A stretch of DNA of 15,144 nucleotides from Nitriliruptoraceae bacterium. Lineage in GTDB: Bacteria; Actinomycetota; Nitriliruptoria; Nitriliruptorales; Nitriliruptoraceae. The stretch is from the NCBI GenBank assembly GCA_007121975.1, contig SKJO01000154.1, forward strand, positions 1 to 15,144. The letters are read 5' to 3'. Position numbers and translations under genes: made by a program. Positions 1-5,704 of this stretch are shown here, one piece after another. The notes beneath the pieces are model-generated. The model was not told where the DNA came from. It did not search any database and worked only from the letters and a program-made list of their open reading frames with translations. How positions within the stretch are numbered: position 1 is the stretch's first letter; each line of letters begins with the position of its first letter.

Positions 1-173
1 CCAACGAGGAAGAGGTCGCGCATGCCCGGGAGGTCATCGAGGCCTTCGAGGCGGCCCAGCGCGAGGGGCGCGGGGTGGTGACCGTCGGTGGCCGGCTGAT
101 CGAGAACCTGCACGTCGAGGAGGCACGCCGCGCCGTCGCGCAGGCCGAGTCGATCGCCGCCCTCGAGGACTGA
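1..173 (+). CDS. CitE / HpcH-HpaI aldolase family lyase, C-terminal fragment
   Basis: Only the last 56 codons are in the window (reading frame from base 3, stop TGA at 171-173). The visible end reads as a helix with many Ala and Glu residues, then GVVTVGGRLIENLHVEEARR and a short helical tail. This 'G-V-x-x-x-G-R-L-I-E-N-L-H-V' block is typical of the C-terminus of CitE-like CoA-ester lyases (malyl-CoA, citramalyl-CoA or citrate lyase beta-type enzymes), where the C-terminal segment folds over the active site. The catalytic barrel is outside the window, so the substrate cannot be told. It converges on the leftward acyltransferase, with only 15 bases between the two stop codons and no obvious terminator hairpin. 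The family assignment rests on this short tail only. Confidence 0.72.
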   Translation, partial: NEEEVAHAREVIEAFEAAQREGRGVVTVGGRLIENLHVEEARRAVAQAESIAALED

Positions 174-188
174 GTCCGTGGGTGCCGC

Positions 189-1220
189 TCAGCCGGTGCC
201 CGACCCTTCGACCTCCGACGCCTCGACCTCCGACGCCTCGACAGCCGAGTGCTCGTCGCCCGGCGCCTGACCGCCCTCGCGCCGGCGGCGAGCGAGGTCG
301 CCCGCATCGTGGAGGCGCTCACGGGCATGCTCGACACCGTCGTGGAGGCGCTCACGGGCGTGGTCACCGGCGTCATGCAGGCGCTCACGGGCGTGGTCAC
401 CGGCGTCATGCAGGCGATCGCGGGCGTGCCCGACACGCTCTGCTGCCGCCTCGCGCCACGTCTGCGCGAGCCGCGCGAGGTGCTCCTCGGCCTGCTCGGG
501 CGTCGGGGCTCCTCCACCGAGGCGGGCGGGCACCCACCAGGCCCCCCGGGGCATGCCATCCGGGTAGGTGCGCTGCACCTCGTCGAGCAGCGCGGCCGTG
601 CGGCGGCGCAACTCGGCGGTGACCTCGTCCGGGTCGTCGCCGGCGCCGGGGTGCAGCGGCTGGCCGTAGGCGACGACCACCGGCAGCCGCCACGACCAGC
701 GCGGACGCCGGCCGATGGTGTGGAACCGGTGCGAACCCCACGACACACACGGGATCAGCGGAACCCCGGCGTCTGCCGCCATGCGTGCGGCCCCGGTCTT
801 GTAGGGCAGCAGTTCGAAGGACGGGCTGACCGTCTGCTCCGGGAGCACCAGCACCAGCTCGCCCTGCCGAAGTGCCGCCACCGCGCTGGACAGGGCGGCC
901 GACCCGGCTCCCCGGTGCACCGGGATGTGGTCGGCGCGCCGCATGAAGAACCCGAACACCGGGGCGCGGAACAGCGACTCCTTGGCCAGGATGCGAACCG
1001 GGCGCCCCCATCCGAGGTACGGGGAGTGCCCGACCGTGAAGAAGTCCCAGAACGAGGTGTGGTTGGCGGCCAGGACCCCACCACCGGTCCTCGGGACGTA
1101 CTCCAGACCCCGCGAACTCACCCTCCAGCGTTGCACCCGCATGAGCGCGAAAGCGAACCAGGCCGCGAAGCGATACAGCCAACTCGCAGCGGGGTTGCGC
1201 GGATCGACGGGTAGGGGCAC
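189..1220 (-). CDS. PlsC-type 1-acylglycerol-3-phosphate acyltransferase family protein with C-terminal 11-residue repeats
   Basis: The 343-residue protein belongs to the PlsC/LPLAT family, which moves acyl groups onto lysophospholipids or related acceptors at the inner face of the membrane. A hydrophobic N-terminal segment (about residues 13-29) is followed by the catalytic HX4D motif, NHTSFWD (His54, Asp59). Next come the block II region FRAPVFGFFMRRADHIPVHR, block III as PEQT (127-130) instead of the usual PEGTR, and block IV VPLIP near 153. The shared signature YPDGMPRGAWWVPARLGGGAP lies at 219-239. After it comes a long extension: a helix, five 11-residue units (262-316), then an acidic Ser/Glu tail with repeated ASEVE. 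Ordinary PlsC proteins end near residue 240-260, so about 100 residues are extra. The GTG start is the first usable start after an in-frame stop, but no Shine-Dalgarno is visible and the true start could differ. The acyl acceptor is unknown. Confidence 0.85.
   Translation of the reverse strand: MPLPVDPRNPAASWLYRFAAWFAFALMRVQRWRVSSRGLEYVPRTGGGVLAANHTSFWDFFTVGHSPYLGWGRPVRILAKESLFRAPVFGFFMRRADHIPVHRGAGSAALSSAVAALRQGELVLVLPEQTVSPSFELLPYKTGAARMAADAGVPLIPCVSWGSHRFHTIGRRPRWSWRLPVVVAYGQPLHPGAGDDPDEVTAELRRRTAALLDEVQRTYPDGMPRGAWWVPARLGGGAPTPEQAEEHLARLAQTWREAAAERVGHARDRLHDAGDHARERLHDAGDHARERLHDGVEHARERLHDAGDLARRRREGGQAPGDEHSAVEASEVEASEVEGSGTG
273..437 (-). repeat. 33-bp tandem repeat inside the acyltransferase gene (hendecad protein repeat)
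   Basis: Four well conserved 33-bp units lie at 306-338, 339-371, 372-404 and 405-437. A fifth, degenerate unit lies at 273-305. The middle units differ at only a few positions; units 339-371 and 372-404 share GGCGCTCACGGGCGTGGTCA. On the coding strand each unit gives 11 residues of the form AGDHARERLHD. The spacing of Ala, Leu and charged residues fits an amphipathic helix with an 11-residue period. Nucleotide identity exceeds what protein conservation needs, which suggests recent expansion by slippage or unequal recombination. Confidence 0.92.
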
Positions 1221-1296
1221 GGGCGTCTCAGGGGTCGGGGACCACGGCGTCAGCCGCGCCGGAGCCTAGACCCGCAGCCGATCCCCCGCGCACCGA

Positions 1297-1328
1297 CGGC
1301 TGCCGAACCCCCGGGGGTTCGGCAGCCG
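1297..1328. repeat. Perfect 32-nt palindrome
   Basis: The left arm CGGCTGCCGAACCCCC (1297-1312) is followed directly by its exact reverse complement (1313-1328). As RNA it would form a very stable GC hairpin with a small loop. It lies about 80 bases upstream of the leftmost acyltransferase start and lacks a T-rich tail on either side, so it is not a standard intrinsic terminator. It may be a cruciform, an I-shaped terminator or a protein-binding site. Confidence 0.85.
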
Positions 1329-1338
1329 GGCCAGCACG
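1316..1338 (+). repeat. 23-nt direct repeat, copy 1
   Basis: The segment GGTTCGGCAGCCGGGCCAGC (plus ACG) recurs at 1592-1614 with a single A-to-C change. Copy 1 overlaps the right arm of the 32-nt palindrome; copy 2 has no matching left arm. Function unknown. Confidence 0.8.
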
Positions 1339-1453
1339 AGGTCGCGCTACGGACACTCGCGAGCGTCGGCACGGCGGCAGGGGGCGATTGTCGCACCAAA
1401 GAGTGCGTTGGCCGGACAGATTCGGGTGGGCAGGCAGTCGGTCGGTCGGGGAC

Positions 1454-1560
1454 GCGGCGTACGCAACCGGTCGCTGATGACCGCCTGGGTACGCCACGTC
1501 GTCCAGCCTGGGGGATGCGGCGTACGCAACCGGTCACGGGCGACCGCCTCAGTACGCCAC
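1454..1560. repeat. Paired 44-nt inverted repeats, module A
   Basis: Two 44-nt elements (1454-1497 and 1517-1560) are spaced 63 bp start to start, with a 19-nt spacer between them. Each begins GCGGCGTAC and ends GTACGCCAC, and each has an inner arm pair CGGTC / GACCG around a 6-nt loop. Each would therefore fold into a long, interrupted hairpin. The spacer (GTCGTCCAGCCTGGGGGAT) resembles the spacer in module B. The module is followed by ATCGGCCGGGGCCGTCGGCA, a flank also shared with module B. Confidence 0.88.
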
Positions 1561-1591
1561 ATCGGCCGGGGCCGTCGGCAGGGCCCCAGCA

Positions 1592-1614
1592 GGTTCGGCC
1601 GCCGGGCCAGCACG
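1592..1614 (+). repeat. 23-nt direct repeat, copy 2
   Basis: This is the second copy of the segment at 1316-1338, differing at one base. It lies just after hairpin module A. Confidence 0.8.
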
Positions 1615-1703
1615 CAGCACCCGCCCACGGACGAGATGGCCGCTTGCACAGACCGTCCCACGGAGGCACCGGCGCGCACCATCGCGTGATTCGTACGCCG
1701 AAG

Positions 1704-1719
1704 CGCTTCCGCGGAAGCG
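1704..1719. repeat. 16-nt perfect palindrome
   Basis: CGCTTCCGCGGAAGCG is self-complementary. A lone GTACGCCG half-site, like the ends of the 44-nt elements, sits just upstream at 1693-1700. It may be chance in such GC-rich DNA. Confidence 0.5.
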
Positions 1720-1792
1720 GGCGAGAGCGCACGGCGGGCCCAGTTGCGCGATCAGCGCACACCCCAGGGTCGTAGCCCGGCCGCCGGGGGAA

Positions 1793-1899
1793 GCGGCGTA
1801 CCCAGGCGGTCACCAGTGGCCGTCTCAGTACGCCGCATGGTCCAGTCTGGGGGAAGCGGCGTACCCAGGCGGTCACCCGTGGCCGTCTCAGTACGCCGC
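1793..1899. repeat. Paired 44-nt inverted repeats, module B
   Basis: Two 44-nt elements (1793-1836 and 1856-1899) again have a 63-bp period and a 19-nt spacer (ATGGTCCAGTCTGGGGGAA). Both have arms GCGGCGTAC / GTACGCCGC, inner arms CCAGGCGGTC / GGCCGTCTCA and a 6-nt loop. The two copies differ only in the loop (ACCAGT versus ACCCGT). Compared with module A the sequence has drifted, but the pairing is kept, using G-T wobbles in the inner stem. Confidence 0.9.
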
Positions 1900-1906
1900 A
1901 TCGGCC

Positions 1907-1948
1907 GGGGGCCATCGGCAGGGGGCCATCGGCCGGGGGCCGTCGGCA
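1907..1948 (+). repeat. 14-bp tandem repeat, three units
   Basis: The unit GGGGGCCATCGGCA occurs three times with one or two changes (1907-1920, 1921-1934, 1935-1948). The equivalent flank of module A has a single unit, so this looks like a local expansion. It ends about 30 bases downstream of the middle acyltransferase stop codon. Confidence 0.8.
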
Positions 1949-1976
1949 GGGCCCGAGTCGGACCCTGACCCGGCGC

Positions 1977-2732
1977 TCAGAGCGGCGGCGCCCCTCCCCC
2001 GAGCCGGGCGGGCACCCACCAGGCACCCCGCGGCGCTCCGTCGGGGTAGTCGCGCTGGGCCTCGTCCAGCAGCCGCCGCATCTGCGCCTCGAGCTGGCGG
2101 GTCACCACCTCGACGTCGTCGTCGGGACCGACCTCGATCGGCGGACCGAAGCGCAGCTCCACCGGCAGACCCACCGCAGCGCGCCACCGGAACCCGTGAC
2201 CGGTGGTGCTGATTCGCTGGGCGCCCCAGTTCACGCTCGGCACCAAGGGAACGCCGGCCTGCTGGGCCATGCGCACCGCCCCGGTGCGCAGCTCGCGCAG
2301 CTCGAAGCTCCAGGAGATGCGGCCCTCGGGGGCGACCGCGACCAGGTCACCGTCGCGCAGGGCCTCGACGGCCACGCTTGCGGGCCGGTGACCCGGCACG
2401 CCGGGAACCGCGGGAGCGCCGGGCCGGGCACGATCGACGGGGATGGCGTCGGCCAGCCAGGCGACCATCGCGAAGCCGCGCGAGTCCCACAGCTCACGGA
2501 CGGCCAGGAACCGGCAGGAGCGGCCCAGCTGCCGGTAGACGGGGACCATGGTCAGGATCAGGTCGAAGTGACCGTTGTGGTTGAAGGCCAGCACCGCCCC
2601 GCCGTGACGGGGGACGTGTTCGACGCCCCGGGCCCGGATGCGCAGGCGCAGCAGCCACACCGCGAGCAGGACGTGCACGGCGATGAATCGGAACCGCCAG
2701 GTGCAGCGGGGGCGGTCCCGCCGGCGGATCAC
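1977..2732 (-). CDS. PlsC-type acyltransferase family protein (middle paralog)
   Basis: The 251-residue lysophospholipid acyltransferase-like protein has a hydrophobic N-terminal segment (about 14-30) and the catalytic motif NHNGHFD (His52, Asp57). Block III is PEGR (135-138), closest of the three paralogs to the canonical PEGTR, and block IV VPLVPSVNWG begins near 161. The family signature DYPDGAPRGAWWVPARLGGG begins at 228 and the protein ends four residues later, so it lacks the tails of its two paralogs. The GTG start overlaps the TGA of the upstream paralog as GTGA (2729-2732). No Shine-Dalgarno is obvious, so translation is probably coupled. It would act at the cytoplasmic membrane in phospholipid or lipid-ester synthesis. 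The substrate is not determinable. Confidence 0.86.
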   Translation of the reverse strand: MIRRRDRPRCTWRFRFIAVHVLLAVWLLRLRIRARGVEHVPRHGGAVLAFNHNGHFDLILTMVPVYRQLGRSCRFLAVRELWDSRGFAMVAWLADAIPVDRARPGAPAVPGVPGHRPASVAVEALRDGDLVAVAPEGRISWSFELRELRTGAVRMAQQAGVPLVPSVNWGAQRISTTGHGFRWRAAVGLPVELRFGPPIEVGPDDDVEVVTRQLEAQMRRLLDEAQRDYPDGAPRGAWWVPARLGGGAPPL

Positions 2733-3541
2733 GACGCGGCCGCGCCGGGCTGGTCACGCCCGGACTCGCGCGCACGGTGCTCCCAGCCCTCGGCCCGGCG
2801 CCGGTGCTCGGCGAGGACCTCAGCGTGGGGCGGCGCGCCACCGCCGAGCCGGGCCGGGACCCAGGGCGCACCTGCCGGCGTGCCGTCCGGGTAGTGCTCC
2901 TGCTCCTCGTGCAGCAGCTCGGTCATGACCTGCTGGAGCCGGGCGGTGACCTCGGCCGGGTCGTCGTCGGGGGCGACCCAGATCGGCTCACCGAAACGCA
3001 CGATGACGGGGATGCCGGTGACCAGACGCCGCCCGGCTCCCTTCGTCGCGAAACGTTGCGTGCCCCAGCCCACCGCCGGGATCACCGGCACGCCGGCCTG
3101 CTGGGCGGCGCGCACCGCCCCGGTCCGGAACGGCAGCAGCTCCAACGACGGCGAGATGGTCTGCTCGGGGGCGATCGCCACCAGGTCGCCGGCCGCGAGC
3201 GAGTGAATCGTGGCGTCGAAGGCCCCCGACCGTGCCGCGGCCGACTCGCGGTCGACGGGGACCGCCCCCGCCCAGCGCACCGCCCATCCCGTCCAGCGGC
3301 TCGACCAGATCTCACGCTTGGCGAGGAACCGCACCGGACGGCGCAGCCGCCGCACGATCGGCCAGCTCAGCAGCAGGAAGTCGACGTAGCTGTGGTGGTT
3401 GAACGCGAGCACGGCCCCGCCGCGGCGGGGCACGTTGCCAAGCCCGCGTACGATCACCTTCCAGCGCGCCAGGTTGACCGCGACGATCACGATCGCCGCG
3501 AGCACGCGCCACCGGAGGTTCAGACGTTGAGGAGCCGACAT
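2729..3541 (-). CDS. PlsC-type acyltransferase family protein (upstream paralog)
   Basis: With the ATG at 3541 the protein has 270 residues. A hydrophobic segment (about 12-27) precedes the catalytic NHHSYVD (His49, Asp54). Block III is PEQT (125-128), as in the leftmost paralog, and block IV is VPVIPAVGWG (about 151-160). The signature HYPDGTPAGAPWVPARLGGG begins at 217, and an Arg/Glu-rich tail follows. The frame stays open to a GTG at 3634, but that extension lies inside the divergent ureohydrolase gene and does not look like the family N-terminus, so I chose 3541. No Shine-Dalgarno precedes this ATG. A possible -10 (TACCAT) eight bases upstream suggests a leaderless mRNA. It is first in a two-gene unit with the middle paralog. 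Confidence 0.86.
   Translation of the reverse strand: MSAPQRLNLRWRVLAAIVIVAVNLARWKVIVRGLGNVPRRGGAVLAFNHHSYVDFLLLSWPIVRRLRRPVRFLAKREIWSSRWTGWAVRWAGAVPVDRESAAARSGAFDATIHSLAAGDLVAIAPEQTISPSLELLPFRTGAVRAAQQAGVPVIPAVGWGTQRFATKGAGRRLVTGIPVIVRFGEPIWVAPDDDPAEVTARLQQVMTELLHEEQEHYPDGTPAGAPWVPARLGGGAPPHAEVLAEHRRRAEGWEHRARESGRDQPGAAAS
3529..3534 (+). promoter_or_regulatory. Shine-Dalgarno for the ureohydrolase gene
   Basis: GAGGAG lies five bases before the ATG at 3540. It supports that start even though the ATG overlaps the start codon of the divergent gene. Confidence 0.7.
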
Positions 3542-4553
3542 GGCGCAGGATGGTAGGCGAGCGACCCCGGGGCTTGCCACGGGAAGCTTCCTCGGGGTGC
3601 CGATCGCCACGCTCGACGAGCTCACCCCCGGCACGGTCGTGATCGTCGGCGCGCCGTTCGACTGGGGCGCGACCCACCGGCCGGGGGCCCGCTTCGGCCC
3701 GGCCGCGATCCGGGCCGGGGACTACCTGCCGGCCGACGGGCGCCGTCCCCACCTGACCGCCGGGGTCGACCCGCTGGTCGAGCTGCCGGTGGTGGATGTC
3801 GGCGACGTCCCCCTGCCGATCGGCTACGTCGAGGCCTCCCTGGAGGCGATCGTCGAGGTGGTCGCCGAGATCGCGGAGCGCGGCGGGGTGCCGGTCGTGC
3901 TCGGCGGTGACCACACGATCACCTTCGCGGGCGCGACCGGGGTGGCCCGGGCCCACGGTGCGGGACGCGTGGCCCTGGTCCACTTCGACGCCCACGCCGA
4001 CACCGGCGAGGACCACTACGGGCAGCTGCACGGCCACGGCACCCCGATGCGCCGGCTGATCGAGTCGGGTGCGGTCCCCGGGCACCGCTTCGTGCAGATC
4101 GGCCTGCGCGGCTACTGGCCACCGCCCGAGACCGTGGCCTGGATGCGCCAGCAGCAGATGCGCTCGTGGTCGATGCAGGCCTGCGTGGAGCAGGGACTGG
4201 GCACCGTGGTCGATGACGCGGTGGCCGCCGCCGGCGCCGAGGATGCGGCCGGCGTCTACGTCTCGGTCGACATCGACGTGGTCGATCCGGGTGCGGCTCC
4301 CGGCACGGGCACCCCCGAGCCCGGCGGCCTGCAGCCCCGCGAGCTGCTCGACACCGTGCGACGGTTGGGCCGCGAGTGTCACGTGATCGGCGCCGACCTC
4401 GTCGAGGTGGCTCCCCACTACGACCAGCCGATGGACCTGACCGCCCGGCTCGCCAACCGGCTGGTGCTCGAGCTGCTGACCGGCATGGCGGAGCGTCGGC
4501 GACACGTGGCGGGCCGCGGTCCCGACCCCGACCGGCTGCGGCCCCCCGTCTGA
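3540..4553 (+). CDS. speB: Agmatinase-type ureohydrolase (arginase superfamily)
   Basis: The 337-residue dinuclear manganese ureohydrolase would hydrolyse a guanidino compound (agmatine or a relative) to urea and an amine in the cytoplasm. Metal-binding motifs are in order: GGDHT (His125), DAHAD (150-154) and SVDIDVVDP (Asp244, Asp246), followed by the substrate-loop motif PGTGTPEPGG (254-263). The N-terminal RPGARFGPAAIR block also fits the agmatinase/guanidinobutyrase branch. Length is typical or slightly long. The start is supported by GAGGAG. The gene is alone on its strand; it diverges from the acyltransferase pair and converges on the aminotransferase with 17 bases between stops. No polyamine genes are adjacent, so guanidinobutyrase or another guanidine substrate is equally possible. 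Confidence 0.85.
   Translation: MAQDGRRATPGLATGSFLGVPIATLDELTPGTVVIVGAPFDWGATHRPGARFGPAAIRAGDYLPADGRRPHLTAGVDPLVELPVVDVGDVPLPIGYVEASLEAIVEVVAEIAERGGVPVVLGGDHTITFAGATGVARAHGAGRVALVHFDAHADTGEDHYGQLHGHGTPMRRLIESGAVPGHRFVQIGLRGYWPPPETVAWMRQQQMRSWSMQACVEQGLGTVVDDAVAAAGAEDAAGVYVSVDIDVVDPGAAPGTGTPEPGGLQPRELLDTVRRLGRECHVIGADLVEVAPHYDQPMDLTARLANRLVLELLTGMAERRRHVAGRGPDPDRLRPPV
3550..3555 (-). promoter_or_regulatory. Possible -10 box for a leaderless acyltransferase transcript
   Basis: On the minus strand TACCAT lies eight bases before the ATG at 3541. That distance would place transcription start at or next to the ATG. The -35 region is weak (TGGCAA at 18 bp). No ribosome binding site is present, which fits leaderless translation, a mode common in actinobacteria. 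The assignment is tentative. Confidence 0.33.
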
Positions 4554-4570
4554 CCGCGGTCGGCGCCGGC

Positions 4571-5704
4571 TCAGCCCTCGAGCAGCTCGTCGACGGCGTC
4601 GAGCAGCCGGTCGACGTTGGCGTGGGTGGCACCCTCGCCCATCAGTCCCACCCGCCAGGCCTGCCCGGCGAAGGCACCGAGCCCGCCGCCGACCTCGATG
4701 CCGTGCTCGGTGAGCAGCCGACGGCGCAGCGCCCCCTCGTCGACGTGCTCGGGCCACGCGAAGGCGGTGAGCTGGGGCAGCCGGTGGCCGTCCTCGGCCA
4801 GCAGCACCGCATCGCGGTCGCCGAGGTGCTCCTGGAACAGCCGTCCGACCTCGGCGTGCCGCGCCCAGCGGCTTTCCAGTCCCTCCTCGAGCACCAGGCG
4901 CAGGCCCTCGTGCAGGCCGAGCAGCGCACTGATCGGCGCGGTGTGGTGGTAGGCGCGCTCCGCCCCCCAGTAGCGGCGCACCGCCGAGACGTCGAGGTAC
5001 CACGAGGCCACCGGCGTGGTGCGTGCGGCCAGCACCGCCTCGGCGCGGGGACCGAAGGTGATCGGGGCGAGGCCCGGCGGCACCGACAGGCACTTCTGGG
5101 TGCCGCTGACCACCACATCGAGGTGCCAGGCATCGGTCTCGAGGGGCACGCCGGCCAGTCCGGTGACCGAGTCCACGACCAGCAGGGTGTCGGTGGCCGC
5201 CAGCAGCTCGCCGACGTCGCGGAGCGGCTGGTGGGCGCCGGTGGAGGTCTCGGCATGCACCAGCGCCACGAAGCGTGCTTCGGGGTGCTCGCGCACCGCC
5301 TGTTCGACCTGTTCGGGGGGGATGACCCGGCCCCAGGGCTGCTCGAGGGTGACCACCTGGGCCCCGGCACGGCGGGCCATGTCGGCCAGCCGGCCGCCGA
5401 ACACGCCGTTGACGCCCACGATCACGGTGTCACCGGGCTCGACGAGGTTGACGACCGCGGTCTCCACCCCGGCCGAGCCGGTCCCCGACACCGCGAAGGT
5501 GAGCGGGTTGGCGGTGCGCAGCACCACCCGCAGCATGGCCGCGACCTCGTCGACCGCCTCGGCGAACCACGGGTCGAGGTGACCGGTCAGCCCCCGGGCC
5601 TGGGCGGCCAGAACCCGGGGATGCACCGGCGAGGGCCCCGGCCCGAGCAGCAGACGATCAGGGGGCTGGCGTTCGGGCGGGGGCAGGTCGGTCACGGGGC
5701 TCAC
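4571..5704 (-). CDS. Class V PLP-dependent aminotransferase (alanine-glyoxylate type)
   Basis: The 377-residue enzyme belongs to the alanine/serine-glyoxylate aminotransferase family. Visible marks are LLLGPGPSPVHP near the N-terminus, HLDPWF (42-47), the cofactor phosphate loop SGTGSAGVE (73-81), DSVTGLAGVPL with Asp178, the Schiff-base lysine in SGTQKCLS (Lys204), and a C-terminal carboxylate-binding arginine in AWRVGLMG (Arg351). It would move an amino group from alanine, serine or ureidoglycine to glyoxylate; the donor cannot be chosen from sequence. The GTG start overlaps the ilvN stop as GTGA (5701-5704), so it is probably translated by coupling and co-transcribed with ilvBN. That context suggests use of pyruvate/alanine or valine-type chemistry, but this is inference. 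Confidence 0.87.
   Translation of the reverse strand: MSPVTDLPPPERQPPDRLLLGPGPSPVHPRVLAAQARGLTGHLDPWFAEAVDEVAAMLRVVLRTANPLTFAVSGTGSAGVETAVVNLVEPGDTVIVGVNGVFGGRLADMARRAGAQVVTLEQPWGRVIPPEQVEQAVREHPEARFVALVHAETSTGAHQPLRDVGELLAATDTLLVVDSVTGLAGVPLETDAWHLDVVVSGTQKCLSVPPGLAPITFGPRAEAVLAARTTPVASWYLDVSAVRRYWGAERAYHHTAPISALLGLHEGLRLVLEEGLESRWARHAEVGRLFQEHLGDRDAVLLAEDGHRLPQLTAFAWPEHVDEGALRRRLLTEHGIEVGGGLGAFAGQAWRVGLMGEGATHANVDRLLDAVDELLEG

Larger units (their letters stand above)
1221..1976. other. Gene-free, hairpin-rich intergenic region
   Basis: This stretch of about 750 bp lies upstream of the leftmost acyltransferase and downstream of the middle one. Reading frames across it are arginine- and proline-rich, lack family motifs, and repeat only because the DNA repeats have periods divisible by three. 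It holds a perfect 32-nt palindrome, a 23-nt direct repeat, two pairs of 44-nt inverted repeats, a 16-nt palindrome and a 14-bp triplicate, all listed separately. No convincing promoter or Shine-Dalgarno for the leftmost acyltransferase was found. Structured RNA, a terminator array or protein-binding sites are all possible. Confidence 0.75.

Noticed and set aside
1454..1899. CRISPR array
   Set aside because: Only four repeats in two pairs, the repeats are themselves inverted, the spacers are similar to each other, and no cas gene is present.
1250..2026. Leftward open frame with repeated VLRR-VT-WVRR-like peptides through the intergenic region
   Set aside because: The peptide repeats result from DNA hairpin repeats whose spacing is divisible by three; composition is Arg/Pro-rich and there is no plausible start with ribosome site. 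It also runs into the middle acyltransferase gene.
189..3541. A lipid-based defence or mobile island
   Set aside because: No integrase, transposase, tRNA end, toxin or nuclease is present, and codon style matches the surrounding housekeeping genes.
3542..3634. N-terminal extension of the upstream acyltransferase to GTG 3634
   Set aside because: It would overlap the ureohydrolase coding region by over 90 bases and reads as low-complexity Ser/Pro/Val sequence without a membrane segment.
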